This document shows, piece by piece, positions 8,470 through 18,582 of a stretch of DNA of 64,000 nt. Under the pieces are notes generated by a model. It ran no database searches and had not been told where the DNA came from. It saw nothing but the letters and a program-made list of their open reading frames with translations. Source of the DNA: Pseudomonas bijieensis (GTDB lineage: Bacteria > Pseudomonadota > Gammaproteobacteria > Pseudomonadales > Pseudomonadaceae). The translations under genes and the position numbers were made by a program. The stretch covers positions 868,001-932,000 of the forward strand of contig NZ_CP048810.1 of the NCBI RefSeq assembly GCF_013347965.1, read 5' to 3'. Position 1 is the stretch's first letter. Each line of letters begins with the position of its first letter.

Positions 8470-10116
8470 TCACTTGCTGGCTATAGCCCCATCCACCAAC
8501 GTTTGCGCCTCATCCACCAATTGCTTGAGGTGCGCATCGCCAATGAAGCTTTCGGCGTAGATCTTGTAGATATCCTCGGTCCCGGATGGGCGCGCCGCGA
8601 ACCAGCCGTTTTCGGTCATGACTTTCAAACCGCCAATGGCCTGGTCATTGCCCGGCGCATGACTGAGGATATTCTGGATCTTCTCCCCGGCCAGTTCGGT
8701 GGAAGCCACCTGATCGGGCGATAGCTTGCTCAACAGCGCCTTCTGCTGCGGGCTGGCCTTGGCATCGACGCGTACCGAGAACGGTTCGCCCAGCTCATCG
8801 GTCAGGGCGCGGTAGGCCTGGCTCGGGTCGCGACCGGTGCGCGCGGTCATTTCAGCGGCCAGCAACGCCGGGATCAAGCCATCCTTGTCGGTACTCCAGA
8901 CGCCGCCATCCTTGCGCAGGAACGAAGCCCCGGCGCTTTCTTCGCCGCCGAAGCCCAGGGAGCCATCGAATAGCCCGTCGGCAAACCACTTGAAGCCCAC
9001 CGGCACTTCGTAGAGACGACGACCCAGGCGCTTGGCCACACGATCGATCAGGCCGCTGCTGACCACCGTCTTGCCCACGGCGGCATCGGCGCGCCATTGC
9101 GGGCGATTCTGGAACAGGTAGTCGATGGACACCGCCAGGTAATTGTTCGGCGCCAACAGGCCGCCGGACGGCGTCACGATGCCATGGCGGTCATGGTCCG
9201 GATCGCAGGCGAAGGCCACGTCGAAGCGCTCCTTCAGGCCAATCAACCCTTGCATCGCATGGCTGGAGGACGGGTCCATACGGATCTGTCCGTCCCAGTC
9301 GACGGTCATGAAGCGGAAAGTGGAATCCACGTGGGTGTTCACCACTTCCAGGTCCAGGCGGTAGTGCTCGGCAATGGCCGGCCAATAGCGCACGCCTGCG
9401 CCACCCAACGGATCGACGCCCAGGTGCAGCCCGGCGGAGCGAATGGCATCGAAATCAATGACATTGATCAGGTCCGCCACGTACGTGTTGACGTAGTCGT
9501 GACGGTGGGTGGTGTCGGCCTTCAGGGCTTGCTCGTAACTGACGCGCTTGACGCCGGCGAGCTGGTTGGCCAGCAGTTCATTGGCCTTGGCTTCGATCCA
9601 TTTGGTGATGTGGGTGTCGGCCGGGCCGCCGTTGGTAGGGTTGTACTTGTAGCCGCCACTTTGCGGCGGGTTGTGGGACGGCGTGATGACGATACCGTCC
9701 GCCAGGCCCGAGGTGCGGCCACGGTTGTAGCAGAGAATGGCGTGGGAAACCGCCGGTGTCGGGGTGTATTCATCACCTTCGGCGATCATGACGGTCACAC
9801 CGTTGGCCGCGAACACTTCCAGCGCGCTGGCACCGGCCGGGGTCGACAGCGCGTGGGTGTCGATACCGACGAACAATGGCCCGTTAATGCCCTGGGCCTC
9901 GCGGTACAGGCAGATCGCTTGGCTGATTGCCAACACGTGCCACTCGTTGAAGCCCAGGTCAAAGGAACTGCCACGGTGACCGGAGGTGCCAAAAGCCACA
10001 CGCTGGGTCGCAACCGAAGCATCGGGTCGGCCGGTGTAATAGGCCGTCACCAGTCGCGGGATATCGATCAGCAACTCTGCCGGTGCCGGCTTGCCCGCAA
10101 ATGGACTGACTGTCAT
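8470..10116 (-). CDS. pgm: Phosphoglucomutase (alpha-D-glucose phosphate-specific)
   Basis: A 548-residue enzyme that interconverts glucose 1-phosphate and glucose 6-phosphate, feeding glycogen, trehalose and surface polysaccharide synthesis. The phosphoserine loop TPSHNPP has its catalytic Ser at residue 147. The Mg-binding loop CDPDHDRHG lies near 300, a sugar-binding loop GGEESAG follows, and the phosphate-binding [10 protein letters not shown] is near the C-terminus. Full length for the Pgm type. It is a monocistronic gene in the cytosol. Confidence 0.95.
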   Translation of the reverse strand: MTVSPFAGKPAPAELLIDIPRLVTAYYTGRPDASVATQRVAFGTSGHRGSSFDLGFNEWHVLAISQAICLYREAQGINGPLFVGIDTHALSTPAGASALEVFAANGVTVMIAEGDEYTPTPAVSHAILCYNRGRTSGLADGIVITPSHNPPQSGGYKYNPTNGGPADTHITKWIEAKANELLANQLAGVKRVSYEQALKADTTHRHDYVNTYVADLINVIDFDAIRSAGLHLGVDPLGGAGVRYWPAIAEHYRLDLEVVNTHVDSTFRFMTVDWDGQIRMDPSSSHAMQGLIGLKERFDVAFACDPDHDRHGIVTPSGGLLAPNNYLAVSIDYLFQNRPQWRADAAVGKTVVSSGLIDRVAKRLGRRLYEVPVGFKWFADGLFDGSLGFGGEESAGASFLRKDGGVWSTDKDGLIPALLAAEMTARTGRDPSQAYRALTDELGEPFSVRVDAKASPQQKALLSKLSPDQVASTELAGEKIQNILSHAPGNDQAIGGLKVMTENGWFAARPSGTEDIYKIYAESFIGDAHLKQLVDEAQTLVDGAIASK

Positions 10117-10207
10117 GCAAAACCTCTGAGTGGAATGGCTCGGGAAATGGGGTGCAGTTTACTGACAGTTCGACCATGGCGCGATGGGTTCGATCCATCG
10201 CCGCCGA

Positions 10208-11605
10208 TTACGATTGTTCGAGCCTCAGGGCATCTGCCAGCGCGCAGAGCGCAGCGTCCATGTCCTGCGGCCCATTCAGGGCATGAGTCAGGCGCATATG
10301 TTGCCCATACAGACCCTGAAGGCTGAACAGCTCCCCCGGCGCGATGACGATGCGCTGGGCAAGCAGCCGATGGAAAACCCTGCGCAAGTCGACCCGTCGC
10401 GTCGACTGCATCCAGATTGTCGCGCCACCTTGGGGCTCTGCCCATTGCAGGCTGTCCCCCAGCCGCTCGCGCAGCAATTGCGTGGTCGAAGTTGCACTTT
10501 CGCGTAGCAAGCGCCGCAAGACCAGCAAGTGCTGGTCGATCCGACCATTGCTGTACAGTCGGGCGATGGCTTTCTGGCGAATCGGCGACAAACGAAACGC
10601 GCGCAGCAGGAAATGTCGCTGCAGGTGCAGGGTCAACTGGCGCGACAACACGTAGCCATACGGCGCCTCCGGACCGATGGTTTTCTCGAACGTCGAATAG
10701 ACGATCAGCCGATCCGGGTCGAGCAAGTCTCGAAAAGGTGTAACCCTAGCCTCGAACACCAGGTCTGTATGGCTATCGTTCTCCAGCACCCAAGTGCCAT
10801 GCCGCTCCAGCAGATGAGCGATGGCGCGACGGTTTTCTTCAGGAACGAACGTGCCCCTGGGCATGTTCAAGACTGAAGACAGCACCACCAGGCGTACCGT
10901 TTCGCTCAGCAGCAGGTGTTCCAGCTGCTCGATATTGATTTCCCCGCCAGCCAGTAGCGGCAATTCGATGACGTGGACCTCCGCCGCCTGCAGCAGGCGC
11001 AGCACTGTCCAATCGCAGGGTGATTCGATCAGCACCACGGCGCCCCTGAGGGCCAGCACTGCGATCAGGATCTCCAGGGCGCCCCGCAGGTCGGCGCCAA
11101 TATAGACGTCATCGGCATTCCAGCAACGGGCCGGTGAGGAGGTATAGCGGGCAGCCAGCGCGTTGCGAAGCTCCAGCTCGCCCCAGGGTTGCGAAGGCGC
11201 CTGCGGGGAGCGTGGGTACTGGCGCAGCAATTCGCGCTCGAGCAACAACAACGGGCTGTCCAATGGCTGCATCGACGCCGGTTCATCCGCACTGAGCACC
11301 TGCATGCCTGGCCGTCGGGCGTTGACGTACAGGGTCTCGAGTAAATCGTCACCGCCGTCCAGGGTCGTCATGCTGGGCGCGGGTAGTGCGTAGTAACCGG
11401 ACTTGGCGATCGAATAGACCCGCCCTTCCTTCTCCAGCAGCGAATACGCGTACTGGATGGTCGATATCGACACGTTCAGACGTTCGGAAAGTTGCCGCAG
11501 CGACGGCAGACGAACCCGCGCATCCACCTCCAGCTCGTTGATCAGCGTGGTCAGGTATCGATAAACCGCCTGGTAGGCGAAGTCCGTCTCCCGGCAGCCT
11601 TTCAT
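10208..11605 (-). CDS. MocR-type regulator (GntR HTH fused to aminotransferase-like domain)
   Basis: A 465-residue fusion. Residues 1-75 form a GntR winged helix (RLPSLRQLSERLNVSISTIQ, then YAYSLLEKEGRVYS). From about 110 onward it is a fold-type I aminotransferase-like domain. The predicted PLP lysine is Lys308 in YSTFEKTIG. These proteins normally sense PLP or an amino-acid adduct rather than catalyse transamination. It lies 96 bp downstream of the unknown 498-residue gene on the same strand, so the two may be co-transcribed. The target is unknown; the neighbouring gene is the obvious candidate. Confidence 0.85.
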   Translation of the reverse strand: MKGCRETDFAYQAVYRYLTTLINELEVDARVRLPSLRQLSERLNVSISTIQYAYSLLEKEGRVYSIAKSGYYALPAPSMTTLDGGDDLLETLYVNARRPGMQVLSADEPASMQPLDSPLLLLERELLRQYPRSPQAPSQPWGELELRNALAARYTSSPARCWNADDVYIGADLRGALEILIAVLALRGAVVLIESPCDWTVLRLLQAAEVHVIELPLLAGGEINIEQLEHLLLSETVRLVVLSSVLNMPRGTFVPEENRRAIAHLLERHGTWVLENDSHTDLVFEARVTPFRDLLDPDRLIVYSTFEKTIGPEAPYGYVLSRQLTLHLQRHFLLRAFRLSPIRQKAIARLYSNGRIDQHLLVLRRLLRESATSTTQLLRERLGDSLQWAEPQGGATIWMQSTRRVDLRRVFHRLLAQRIVIAPGELFSLQGLYGQHMRLTHALNGPQDMDAALCALADALRLEQS

Positions 11606-11701
11606 CGGCTCAGGCCGGGAGCGCAGGTCGTGGCCAGTCCTGTCGTAACGCAGGGGGCAACGACTTGGAACGAGGTAGATGAGTCAGTCAAACCTCGTTC
11701 C

Positions 11702-13198
11702 TCAATGCCTTGCCGAGCGTTCGTGCCGCTCATCGACGGCCGGTTCGGCTTCTGCAGTGTCTACGTCGTCAATGGCCTGCTGAAGATCGTCGCTCGGGGT
11801 AATTTCCGGTTGTTCCGGCAGGGAGGCACTCGCCCGGTACAGTTTGCCAAGGATGTCGATGGGCAGGCCGCTGACATCGACCATCCACTGCGCTATCTGA
11901 TCGGCGACGGTCGCGCCCTGCATGGCCTTGTGCAGGTCCGGCATCGCTACCAGCATGCCGGGATGGCAGCAACGCAGAAAGTGCTCAAGGCCAGTGCCCT
12001 GTCCCACGAAGGGAGCGAACAGCATGCACACCAATTGCGTTTCGCTGAGCCCCAGGATCTTTTGCGCCTCGAGAGCGGCGTAGGCACGACGCTCGGGAAT
12101 CGACGACGGAGAGCCGAACAGCGCCCGAGCCTGTTCGCAGGCGTGCTCCGGCAGTTGCTTGCGATGCATGATCATGATCGCCCGTTGCACGTAGTCCCCG
12201 TAGCCCGTTTCATAGCTGCGGCCTTGCAGATAGCAGGCCTGCAGGCCATGCAAATGAGCCGATAGCAGCGGGCTGAGATACTCGTTTTCAGGCGCTGATG
12301 GGACAAGACCTTCGGTCTGCACCCGCAGGAACTCGTTGAAGAGCGGCCAGTTGGTCCCCTCCGAACGATCGACGATCAGGTCGTCGATGCCGACGTGGCC
12401 CACTCGCCGGCAGGCCTCGAAATGGCCCTCGGGCCGCCACGCATCGAGGCGATCCGGACCATAGAAATGCCGGTAGACATCACCGCCCAGGGTGTCGAGA
12501 TGGGCAAAGAGGTTGTCGAAACCGCAGGGGTGGTCGGTCAGCAGGCCGATCTTGCGGGTGGCGCGGCGCAGGCCCGATATGAATTGTTTTTGCTGGCGCG
12601 GCGTATCGCTGCTGACCAACGAATCCACGCCAGACTCCCAGCGGGCCATGTGCCGGTAGAACTCGGCCATCGCCAGGTAGCCGTCATCGCCAATCTCCAG
12701 GGGGCTGTCGGCCGTACGAAGGTGTCCCAGGACCAGCAGGTCCATGCGATTGGCTTCGTGCCCCGCCACCGACAAGGGCTGCCGGTGATTGAACGGCAAC
12801 ACCTCGCGGTTATCCGCCATCAGCAATTCGACCCGGGGGTCATCGTAGACAAACAGCGCGCTGTAGCAGCGGTGGATGTTTTCCAGCGTCGCCTGGGTGG
12901 TCTCGCTCAGGCGTGGCGTGGCAACGCGCAAGGCGAAGGTCACTGGATGCCGCCCGGCGATGCTCAGCTGTGCGGCTCGCAAGGCGGTCAGCACATAAAA
13001 ACTCTCCCTGCTCCCGTTCTGGACCGTCAACACACGATAATCGCCAATCCGGTCGATGCCTCCGGCGGCGACAATTAAACGCTGGATCAAAAGCTGCAAC
13101 GCGGTACGTTCTGCCCGGGAATAAAAACCCGACAGTCGTTGCAATATCTGTTGATACACGTGAGTCATTGCCTGCTCATGAATTGCACTCATAGCCAT
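11702..13198 (-). CDS. Unrecognised 498-residue protein upstream of the MocR gene
   Basis: I do not recognise this protein. It is soluble, with no signal peptide or membrane segment, and appears mainly alpha-helical. An internal part (residues 85-165, with a RVATPRLSETTQ stretch and DLLVLGHLRTADSPLE) could be an alpha/beta core. The C-terminal 40 residues are acidic and low-complexity (DDVDTAEAEPAVDERHER). Three clustered Cys appear around a GLQACYLQG and a LRCCHPGM segment. Codon use is ordinary for the genome. It starts ATGGCTATG, so Met1 or Met3 may be used. With the MocR-type gene 96 bp downstream, it may form a two-gene unit. Confidence 0.75.
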   Translation of the reverse strand: MAMSAIHEQAMTHVYQQILQRLSGFYSRAERTALQLLIQRLIVAAGGIDRIGDYRVLTVQNGSRESFYVLTALRAAQLSIAGRHPVTFALRVATPRLSETTQATLENIHRCYSALFVYDDPRVELLMADNREVLPFNHRQPLSVAGHEANRMDLLVLGHLRTADSPLEIGDDGYLAMAEFYRHMARWESGVDSLVSSDTPRQQKQFISGLRRATRKIGLLTDHPCGFDNLFAHLDTLGGDVYRHFYGPDRLDAWRPEGHFEACRRVGHVGIDDLIVDRSEGTNWPLFNEFLRVQTEGLVPSAPENEYLSPLLSAHLHGLQACYLQGRSYETGYGDYVQRAIMIMHRKQLPEHACEQARALFGSPSSIPERRAYAALEAQKILGLSETQLVCMLFAPFVGQGTGLEHFLRCCHPGMLVAMPDLHKAMQGATVADQIAQWMVDVSGLPIDILGKLYRASASLPEQPEITPSDDLQQAIDDVDTAEAEPAVDERHERSARH

Positions 13199-13871
13199 TT
13201 ACCTGGAAATTCAACTATCGGCGTCGCACCCGCACCAACGTGACTGCGCGACGTGTTGGTCTAGATGGGTTGTTCTAGTACTCAAAGAGTATTAGCAATA
13301 CGCTCAAGCATCGCTTGTCGTAATTATTTGACACATATGCCGGGAGTCGGCCTTCGCCCTTTCTGGTCTCCGCCGGGAGCCTTTAAAAACGGGGCTCTTG
13401 CCGGCTGACCGGGGCGTCCTAGGAGAATTCCGACAACGTCCCACAGATAATGAGCACGAGAAATAAAGAACTTGCCGAACTTTAATTGATGCTCTACCCC
13501 ACCCTGTTTCCTCCAAGGTCGATAGATAGCCTCGCACCAATTAATGCCCGTTGCCTTTTGAATGCGCCCTGAAGGTTGAAGACCTTCGAAAAAGTTATAC
13601 CGCACCACGACTTCTTCCTTGATATGGAAATCAGCGTTCAATTATCAAGACTTAAACACTGATTAGAAGATACAGATTGAGGGCAAAAACCAGTTCAGAT
13701 GTTGGCCGACAAACCGTCTCAGTCTTTGAGCGAACCGGGGCAGGCAATTCAGGGCGCGAAATGGCGAGCTACGAACGCAGCCCCGCCAGGCAGGAACTGC
13801 CGTAAGAAAGGATGGGGATCAGGACGGCAGCGCAAGAGCCGAGGTGATGACTCTTGCGCAAGACAGGGGGT
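13199..13871. other. Intergenic region without a convincing gene
   Basis: This 670-bp gap has lower GC than its flanks. A minus-strand frame open from 13641 to 13324 (105 codons) has only a TTG start directly after a stop codon and no Shine-Dalgarno, so I do not call it. Near 13230-13265 there is an ACCAAC/GTTGGT inverted pair, and near 13276-13293 an ACTC/GAGT pair, either of which could belong to the promoter of the gene starting at 13198. The tract could hold a degraded gene. Confidence 0.4.
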
Positions 13872-14897
13872 TCAGGCCGGGTCGACGACCTGAAGGGCAA
13901 CGCGCTCACGGCAAGGGCACTCGCCCATGTAACGGTGAGCCTCGACGAACTCGGAGAACGGGAAGACCCGAGTCTTGAGTGGCAACAGCACGCGATCGGC
14001 GGTCAATTGATTGATATCCCGCAGTGCTCGTTGCAAAGCCACATGGTCCTGGAGGATGCCCAGTTCCGGCTTGCCGGTGAAATTGCCGATGCAGTGTACA
14101 AAGAACTGAATGTTCTTCTGGAACGCCGCGCAGGCTGGGAACGGTGTCTGGTTGCCGCCCTGCAAGCCATACAGCACCAGGCTGCCACGAGGCGCCAATA
14201 CATCGCCGAGCAGCGACATCTGCGGCCCGCCGAGGCCGTCGAAGACTACATCGACGCCGCGGTTGTCAGTGAGCTTGTTGATTTGCATCAGCAAGTCCTG
14301 TTCTTCGGTAACGATGACCTTCTCGGCGCCCAGCGACAACAGGTACTCCCGTTCGTCAGCCGTCTTGGTGGCCGCGATCACCCGCACACCCAGGGCCTTG
14401 CCCAGCTGTACGAAGGAAGGACCGGCGCAATGACTGGCATCGGTCACCAGGGCGAATTGCCCCGGCTTGACCCGCGCCAGGTCCATGTAGGCGAAGTACG
14501 CAATCAGCAGCGGCGTGTAATGCACGGCAGCTTCGATGGGGCTGAGCACGTCGGGATAACGGGTCAGGGCGGTGCGTGGCAGCACGATGACTTCACCGTA
14601 CACCGGATAATCGTTCGGGCTCTCGGCAGGGAAGCTGGCGACCTTGTCGCCCACGGCCAGATCATCGACACCATCGCCGACAGCCGTGACTACCCCGGCC
14701 ATCTCATGGCCCAGGCCCGAAGGCAGGCGCGCCTGGGAAGATGCCAGGTTCTGGCGCCACAAGGTGTCGTACCAACTGATGCCGATCGCTTCGACGCGGA
14801 CCTGCACTTCTCCTGGCGCAGGAAGAGCCGCCGCATGCTCTTCGCATTTGAGCACCTCGGCACCACCAAACTTGTGAAAACGGATCGTGCGGGACAT
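13872..14897 (-). CDS. Zinc-independent quinone oxidoreductase / MDR-family dehydrogenase
   Basis: A 341-residue NADPH-dependent medium-chain dehydrogenase/reductase. The N-terminal GroES-like part shows GLGHEMAGVV near 60-70, and the Rossmann part carries a degenerate nucleotide site (LVTDASHCAGPSFVQLG). The Cys and His ligands of zinc alcohol dehydrogenases are missing at the expected places, so it is of the quinone-reductase type. I start it at the ATG at 14897, six bases after GAGG, rather than 11 codons upstream. It is divergent from a LysR gene 257 bp away that probably controls it. Substrate unknown. Confidence 0.85.
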   Translation of the reverse strand: MSRTIRFHKFGGAEVLKCEEHAAALPAPGEVQVRVEAIGISWYDTLWRQNLASSQARLPSGLGHEMAGVVTAVGDGVDDLAVGDKVASFPAESPNDYPVYGEVIVLPRTALTRYPDVLSPIEAAVHYTPLLIAYFAYMDLARVKPGQFALVTDASHCAGPSFVQLGKALGVRVIAATKTADEREYLLSLGAEKVIVTEEQDLLMQINKLTDNRGVDVVFDGLGGPQMSLLGDVLAPRGSLVLYGLQGGNQTPFPACAAFQKNIQFFVHCIGNFTGKPELGILQDHVALQRALRDINQLTADRVLLPLKTRVFPFSEFVEAHRYMGECPCRERVALQVVDPA

Positions 14898-15154
14898 CGC
14901 AAACCTCGTCAAAGTAACCTCTAATGCCATGAACTCTATCCGGGCTTTGTACCCAAGACCATCAGTGGCTATTAATAGTCGACATGCCTGTCATTGATTC
15001 CGCAGTAAGAAAAACCAACCAATCCTGTAGGACTTAACCTAAGAAAACGCAATTAGCCGGTGCAGAGTACCAGCCTTTCCCCGTAAGATTCATGCCGGCC
15101 ATTGTTCCCATATGGCCGCTCACGTCAAGCTTGCCGAATCTGCCAGGACCCCAG

Positions 15155-16069
15155 ATGAATCGTAATGACCTGCGGCGTGTCGATCTGAACCTGTTGATCG
15201 TGTTCGAAACATTGATGCATGAACGCAGCGTGACCCGCGCTGCCGAGAAGCTGTTCTTGGGCCAACCGGCCATCAGCGCCGCGCTGTCGCGCCTGCGCAG
15301 CCTGTTCGATGACCCATTGTTCGTGCGCACCGGCCGCAGCATGGAGCCTTCGGCCCGGGCAGTCGAGATCTTCGCCCTGCTCTCCCCAGCCCTGGATTCG
15401 ATTTCCACGGCAGTCAGCCGCGCGGCGGAATTCGACCCGGCCACCAGCACCTCGGTATTTCGCATTGGCCTGTCGGACGATGCCGAATTCGCCCTGCTGC
15501 CCATGCTGCTCAAGCGCCTGCGGGCTGAAGCGCCCGGCATTGTGCTGGTGGTGCGCCGGGTCAACTACATTTTGATGCCAAGCTTGCTGGCCTCCGGTGA
15601 AATTTCCATCGGCGTCAGCTACACCGACGACCTGCCGGCCAACGCCAAGCGCAAGGTCTTGCGTCGCAGCTTGCCCAAAGTATTGCGGGCCGACACCGCG
15701 CCGGGCCGACTGACCCTGGACGAATTCTGCGCTCGCCCCCACGCCCTGGTCTCCTTCGCAGGGGACTTGAGCGGCTTCATCGACGAAGAACTGGCGAAAC
15801 TCGACCGCAAGCGCCATGTGGTGTTGGCCGTACCGCAGTTCAACGGCCTGAGCACCCTGCTGTCGGGCACCGACATCGTCGCCACCGTACCCGACTACAC
15901 CGCCGACGCGCTGACCGCCGCCGGCGGCGTCCGCGCCGAAGACCCGCCCATACCGGTGCGCAGCTTCGAACTGCACATGGCCTGGCGCGGATCCCAGGAC
16001 AACGACCCGGGGGAACGCTGGTTGCGTTCGCGGATTCAGATGTTTTTTGGGGATCCGGAGAGTCTCTAG
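15155..16069 (+). CDS. LysR-family transcriptional regulator
   Basis: A 304-residue LysR regulator with the winged helix at residues 5-65 (LRRVDLNLLIVFETLMHERS, SVTRAAEKLFLGQPAISAAL) and a full effector domain behind it. I chose ATG 15155 with an AGGA seven bases upstream; an upstream in-frame ATG would add 21 atypical residues. It is divergent from the quinone oxidoreductase gene. The last nine residues MFFGDPESL plus stop recur as an isolated coding tail at 38116-38145, so a paralogue once existed near the aldoxime cluster. Confidence 0.9.
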   Translation: MNRNDLRRVDLNLLIVFETLMHERSVTRAAEKLFLGQPAISAALSRLRSLFDDPLFVRTGRSMEPSARAVEIFALLSPALDSISTAVSRAAEFDPATSTSVFRIGLSDDAEFALLPMLLKRLRAEAPGIVLVVRRVNYILMPSLLASGEISIGVSYTDDLPANAKRKVLRRSLPKVLRADTAPGRLTLDEFCARPHALVSFAGDLSGFIDEELAKLDRKRHVVLAVPQFNGLSTLLSGTDIVATVPDYTADALTAAGGVRAEDPPIPVRSFELHMAWRGSQDNDPGERWLRSRIQMFFGDPESL

Positions 16070-16275
16070 GTTTCACCGGACAGGCTGTTATCTGATCATT
16101 TCAGCCTTTCCACAAACCATGGAGCGCCATTCACTTCCAGTGGATTGCTACATTGGGGGCACATCTGAGGGCATGCTGGATGATTTGAAAAGGATGCCCC
16201 CAGCCTGAGGTCCAGCAGCCCCCTCCTCAAAACCTCACCCGCTAAGATTTGTATATCCAGCTGCCCATCAGAAAA

Positions 16276-16668
16276 TTATCGCTCTACGGCGACGCATTTG
16301 ATCTCCACCAGAAGGCCGGGGCGAGCCAGTTCACCGACACCTATGCATGTCCATGCACAAGTGCCCCTGGGAAAGACTTCATCTTTCACGCGTCTAAAAA
16401 TGGGCATATGGCGGTGCATATCGACGTGATAAGTTGTCATTTCGACGACATCTTCAAATTCGCAGCCACCGGCTTTCAAGACAAGCCGAAGATTGTCCCA
16501 TGCTGCCAAAAACTGCTGCTCGGGGTCTTCGATAACTGATAATTCCGGCGTCCGGCCTACCTGACCAGCGCAATAAAGAGTTTTTCCTACCTTTACAGCT
16601 GGTGCATAACCAGCATGCTCGTAGAGCAATCTCATGCTATCTGGAACAATAATCTGACGATCAGTCAT
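16276..16668 (-). CDS. RidA/YjgF-family protein
   Basis: About 130 residues, the usual size for the trimeric RidA family, which hydrolyses reactive enamine/imine intermediates released by PLP enzymes. The family pattern is visible: YCAGQVG, then LRLVLKAGGCEFEDVVEMTTY, then GVGELARPGLLVEIKCVA. The canonical catalytic Arg region is replaced by a Cys/Trp-containing CAWTCIGVGELA, so it may be a non-deaminating subgroup. The ATG at 16668 gives standard length but has a poor SD. A GTG about 60 bases upstream has a good GAGGA and would add 20-odd residues. It has no functional partner beside it. Confidence 0.8.
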   Translation of the reverse strand: MTDRQIIVPDSMRLLYEHAGYAPAVKVGKTLYCAGQVGRTPELSVIEDPEQQFLAAWDNLRLVLKAGGCEFEDVVEMTTYHVDMHRHMPIFRRVKDEVFPRGTCAWTCIGVGELARPGLLVEIKCVAVER

Positions 16669-16905
16669 GGTTGTGGGGCCCAAAATATAAACGGATACGA
16701 AAGCTGACCCAGGCGCCAGAGCGGAGTCCACTCGGGTCACTCCTCATTAATCAATCAAATCCGGCAGGTAATAGGCGGACGCTTACGCGGAATCTGAACA
16801 GTTCAACCAGCCTCCTGCTTCCTTCGATGGGTAGGGATAATCAAAGGCCCACCGAAATCGCCGTAGCTGCATTCCCCGTAGAAATCCTAGTCTGTGGCGA
16901 AAGAG

Positions 16906-17571
16906 CTATCGAGAGCCGTCTGTTTCCCCCCTTTCCTCTGAATCTGACTGGTCGAAAAGATGGCTCTCGGCTGAAGAGGGCTTGCGACGGCGCAAAATCC
17001 GAATATTGGGCGATCGTAGTGGCGCTCGAACAATCTCAATCGGTATCCAGGTGAGGGTTATCGCGGACAGAGCCACTGCAATTGCGAATGCATTCAGCCC
17101 CCCTCCGCAGATAACGTCAGAGGAGAGTTCGCTTTCTTCGCCACCAGAAGTACACACGGCCCGGTCATCAAAAGCCTTCAAGTAGAGCGGCCTACCCTCC
17201 TCATTTAGGCAGCTCTGTTGGATAACTCCACTGGTAGCCAAAACGCCTCGAACGGGGAAGTTGAAGCCCGTAGTATCCAGGCCACCGGCTCGCGTACCTG
17301 GCACTGTGCGACCTGGTTTGCTCGGAGCGCTCTGCGTACGCTTGCGCCATGCCAACATTTGAAGCATTGCCTCCATCTCCGGTCGGCGTGACACGTTCAT
17401 GGTCGAGTCAGATAACACCTGTGCGCTTGTTGTATCCGGCTGCTGCACATGTGACCTGGACTGAGCCTGCAAGTGGGAGCGGAAATCGGCTCCATCGGTA
17501 GGAACTCGCATTTTGCTTTCTGAAGTAGGCAACACGGTTGGAGCTGGCGGTACCGCAGAAATACCGGTCAT
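16906..17571 (-). CDS. Hypothetical protein with one hydrophobic segment
   Basis: An unrecognised 221-residue protein. It starts at an ATG with a good GAGGTG site, which supports translation. The first 90 residues are polar and rich in Ser, Pro and Thr. A hydrophobic segment of about 20 residues (AFAIAVALSAITLTWIPIEI) lies near residues 160-180. The C-terminal 40 residues are strongly basic then acidic (RILRRRKPSSAE). The composition could fit a membrane-anchored or secreted accessory protein, but there is no lipobox or cleavable signal. No operon partner is evident. Confidence 0.5.
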   Translation of the reverse strand: MTGISAVPPAPTVLPTSESKMRVPTDGADFRSHLQAQSRSHVQQPDTTSAQVLSDSTMNVSRRPEMEAMLQMLAWRKRTQSAPSKPGRTVPGTRAGGLDTTGFNFPVRGVLATSGVIQQSCLNEEGRPLYLKAFDDRAVCTSGGEESELSSDVICGGGLNAFAIAVALSAITLTWIPIEIVRAPLRSPNIRILRRRKPSSAESHLFDQSDSEERGETDGSR

Positions 17572-17805
17572 AAGAGCACCTCATACCAGAGCTGATGTCA
17601 TCACTCACTCCGATGCTCCTGGCGTTGCTATGCACTACCAGGACGGAATGGCGCTACCTCGACCTGCCTGCCCCATGGGGGCAAGAGTGGCTAGTAGCGC
17701 GGGTGAGATGGGGAGTTAACGCGCATCCAAGAGAAAACTGATTCGGCCGTAAGCGTCAGGAGCGGTTTCTGCATCGAATGTCTATTGTTTAGGTTTTTTG
17801 CCTCA

Positions 17806-18582
17806 TCAGATCCCACTGAACCAGTTGTATCCCTGGTCTTCCCAATACCCACCCGGGTTGTCGTTGCTCACGAAAATCTCGACAACATGCTTGGGGTTTT
17901 TGAAGCCTAACTTGGTGGGTACTCGAACCCTGAGCGGGTAGCCGTATTCGGGCGGCAACGCGACGTCAGCGTAATCCAGCGCCAGCAGTGTTTGTGGGTG
18001 CAAGGCAGTTGGCATGTCCAGACTGGAGTAATAACGATCAGCACATTTGAAACCGACAAACTTCGCTGTGGTGTCGGCCCCGATGTGTTCCAGGAAGGTT
18101 TTGAGCGGTACTCCTCCCCATTGCCCGATGGCGCTCCAGCCTTCAACACAGATCAAACGGGTGATATCGCTACGTTGCGGCAGTTTGCGTAAGCTTTCGA
18201 GTGTCCAGGAGGCCTTGTCCCTGACCTGGCCGGAGACGGCGAGCGAGTAACTTGCCAAGTCCACCTCTGGGATGTCGTCCTGACCATAGAATGCGTTGAA
18301 CGGAAATGGCGTGGTGATCTGCGCCCTTGTGAAGGTTGGCGCCAGTTTCCGTCCGCTGAACAGCCAGGCCTGGACCCGATCGTTCCAGCGCGACATGGCC
18401 CAAAGGACCTTGTCGACCTGATCGCCGTCCTGCAGGTTGCAACCGGTCAGCATCGACATCGCGCCCACGGTCAAGCCGGCACGAAGAAAATGGCGGCGCT
18501 GAATGTTCTCAAGTTCAAGCTGTTGCGCAGGTTCAAGCCTGACGCGCTGAAGAGTTTTTTTTCTGGGTTCAGTCATGGCCAT
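17806..18582 (-). CDS. Tat-exported molybdopterin oxidoreductase (sulfite oxidase/MsrP-like), probable lipoprotein
   Basis: About 258 residues of the sulfite oxidase-like molybdopterin fold. Residues 28-34 form a twin-arginine signal (QRRHFLRAG), followed by the lipobox LTGC at 45-48, so it is probably a Tat lipoprotein on the periplasmic side. The conserved Mo-ligand cysteine is Cys145 in LICVEGWSAIGQW. The start overlaps the end of the cytochrome b gene by 14 bp, indicating translational coupling. By analogy to MsrPQ, the cytochrome would deliver electrons. MsrP repairs methionine sulfoxide; whether this homologue does so is inference. ATG 18576 is an alternative start. Confidence 0.85.
   Translation of the reverse strand: MAMTEPRKKTLQRVRLEPAQQLELENIQRRHFLRAGLTVGAMSMLTGCNLQDGDQVDKVLWAMSRWNDRVQAWLFSGRKLAPTFTRAQITTPFPFNAFYGQDDIPEVDLASYSLAVSGQVRDKASWTLESLRKLPQRSDITRLICVEGWSAIGQWGGVPLKTFLEHIGADTTAKFVGFKCADRYYSSLDMPTALHPQTLLALDYADVALPPEYGYPLRVRVPTKLGFKNPKHVVEIFVSNDNPGGYWEDQGYNWFSGI

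Noticed and set aside
9097..10326. Plus-strand frame of 409 codons opposite pgm
   Set aside because: Antisense shadow of a fully conserved phosphoglucomutase.
13324..13641. Minus-strand 105-codon frame in the 13.2-13.9 kb gap
   Set aside because: Only a TTG start immediately after a stop, no Shine-Dalgarno and no recognisable domain.
16130..16220. TGGGGGCA/TGCCCCCA inverted repeat as an attachment site
   Set aside because: No integrase, tRNA or second copy was seen; the arms are 8 bp and about 35 bp apart, so it may be only a weak hairpin.
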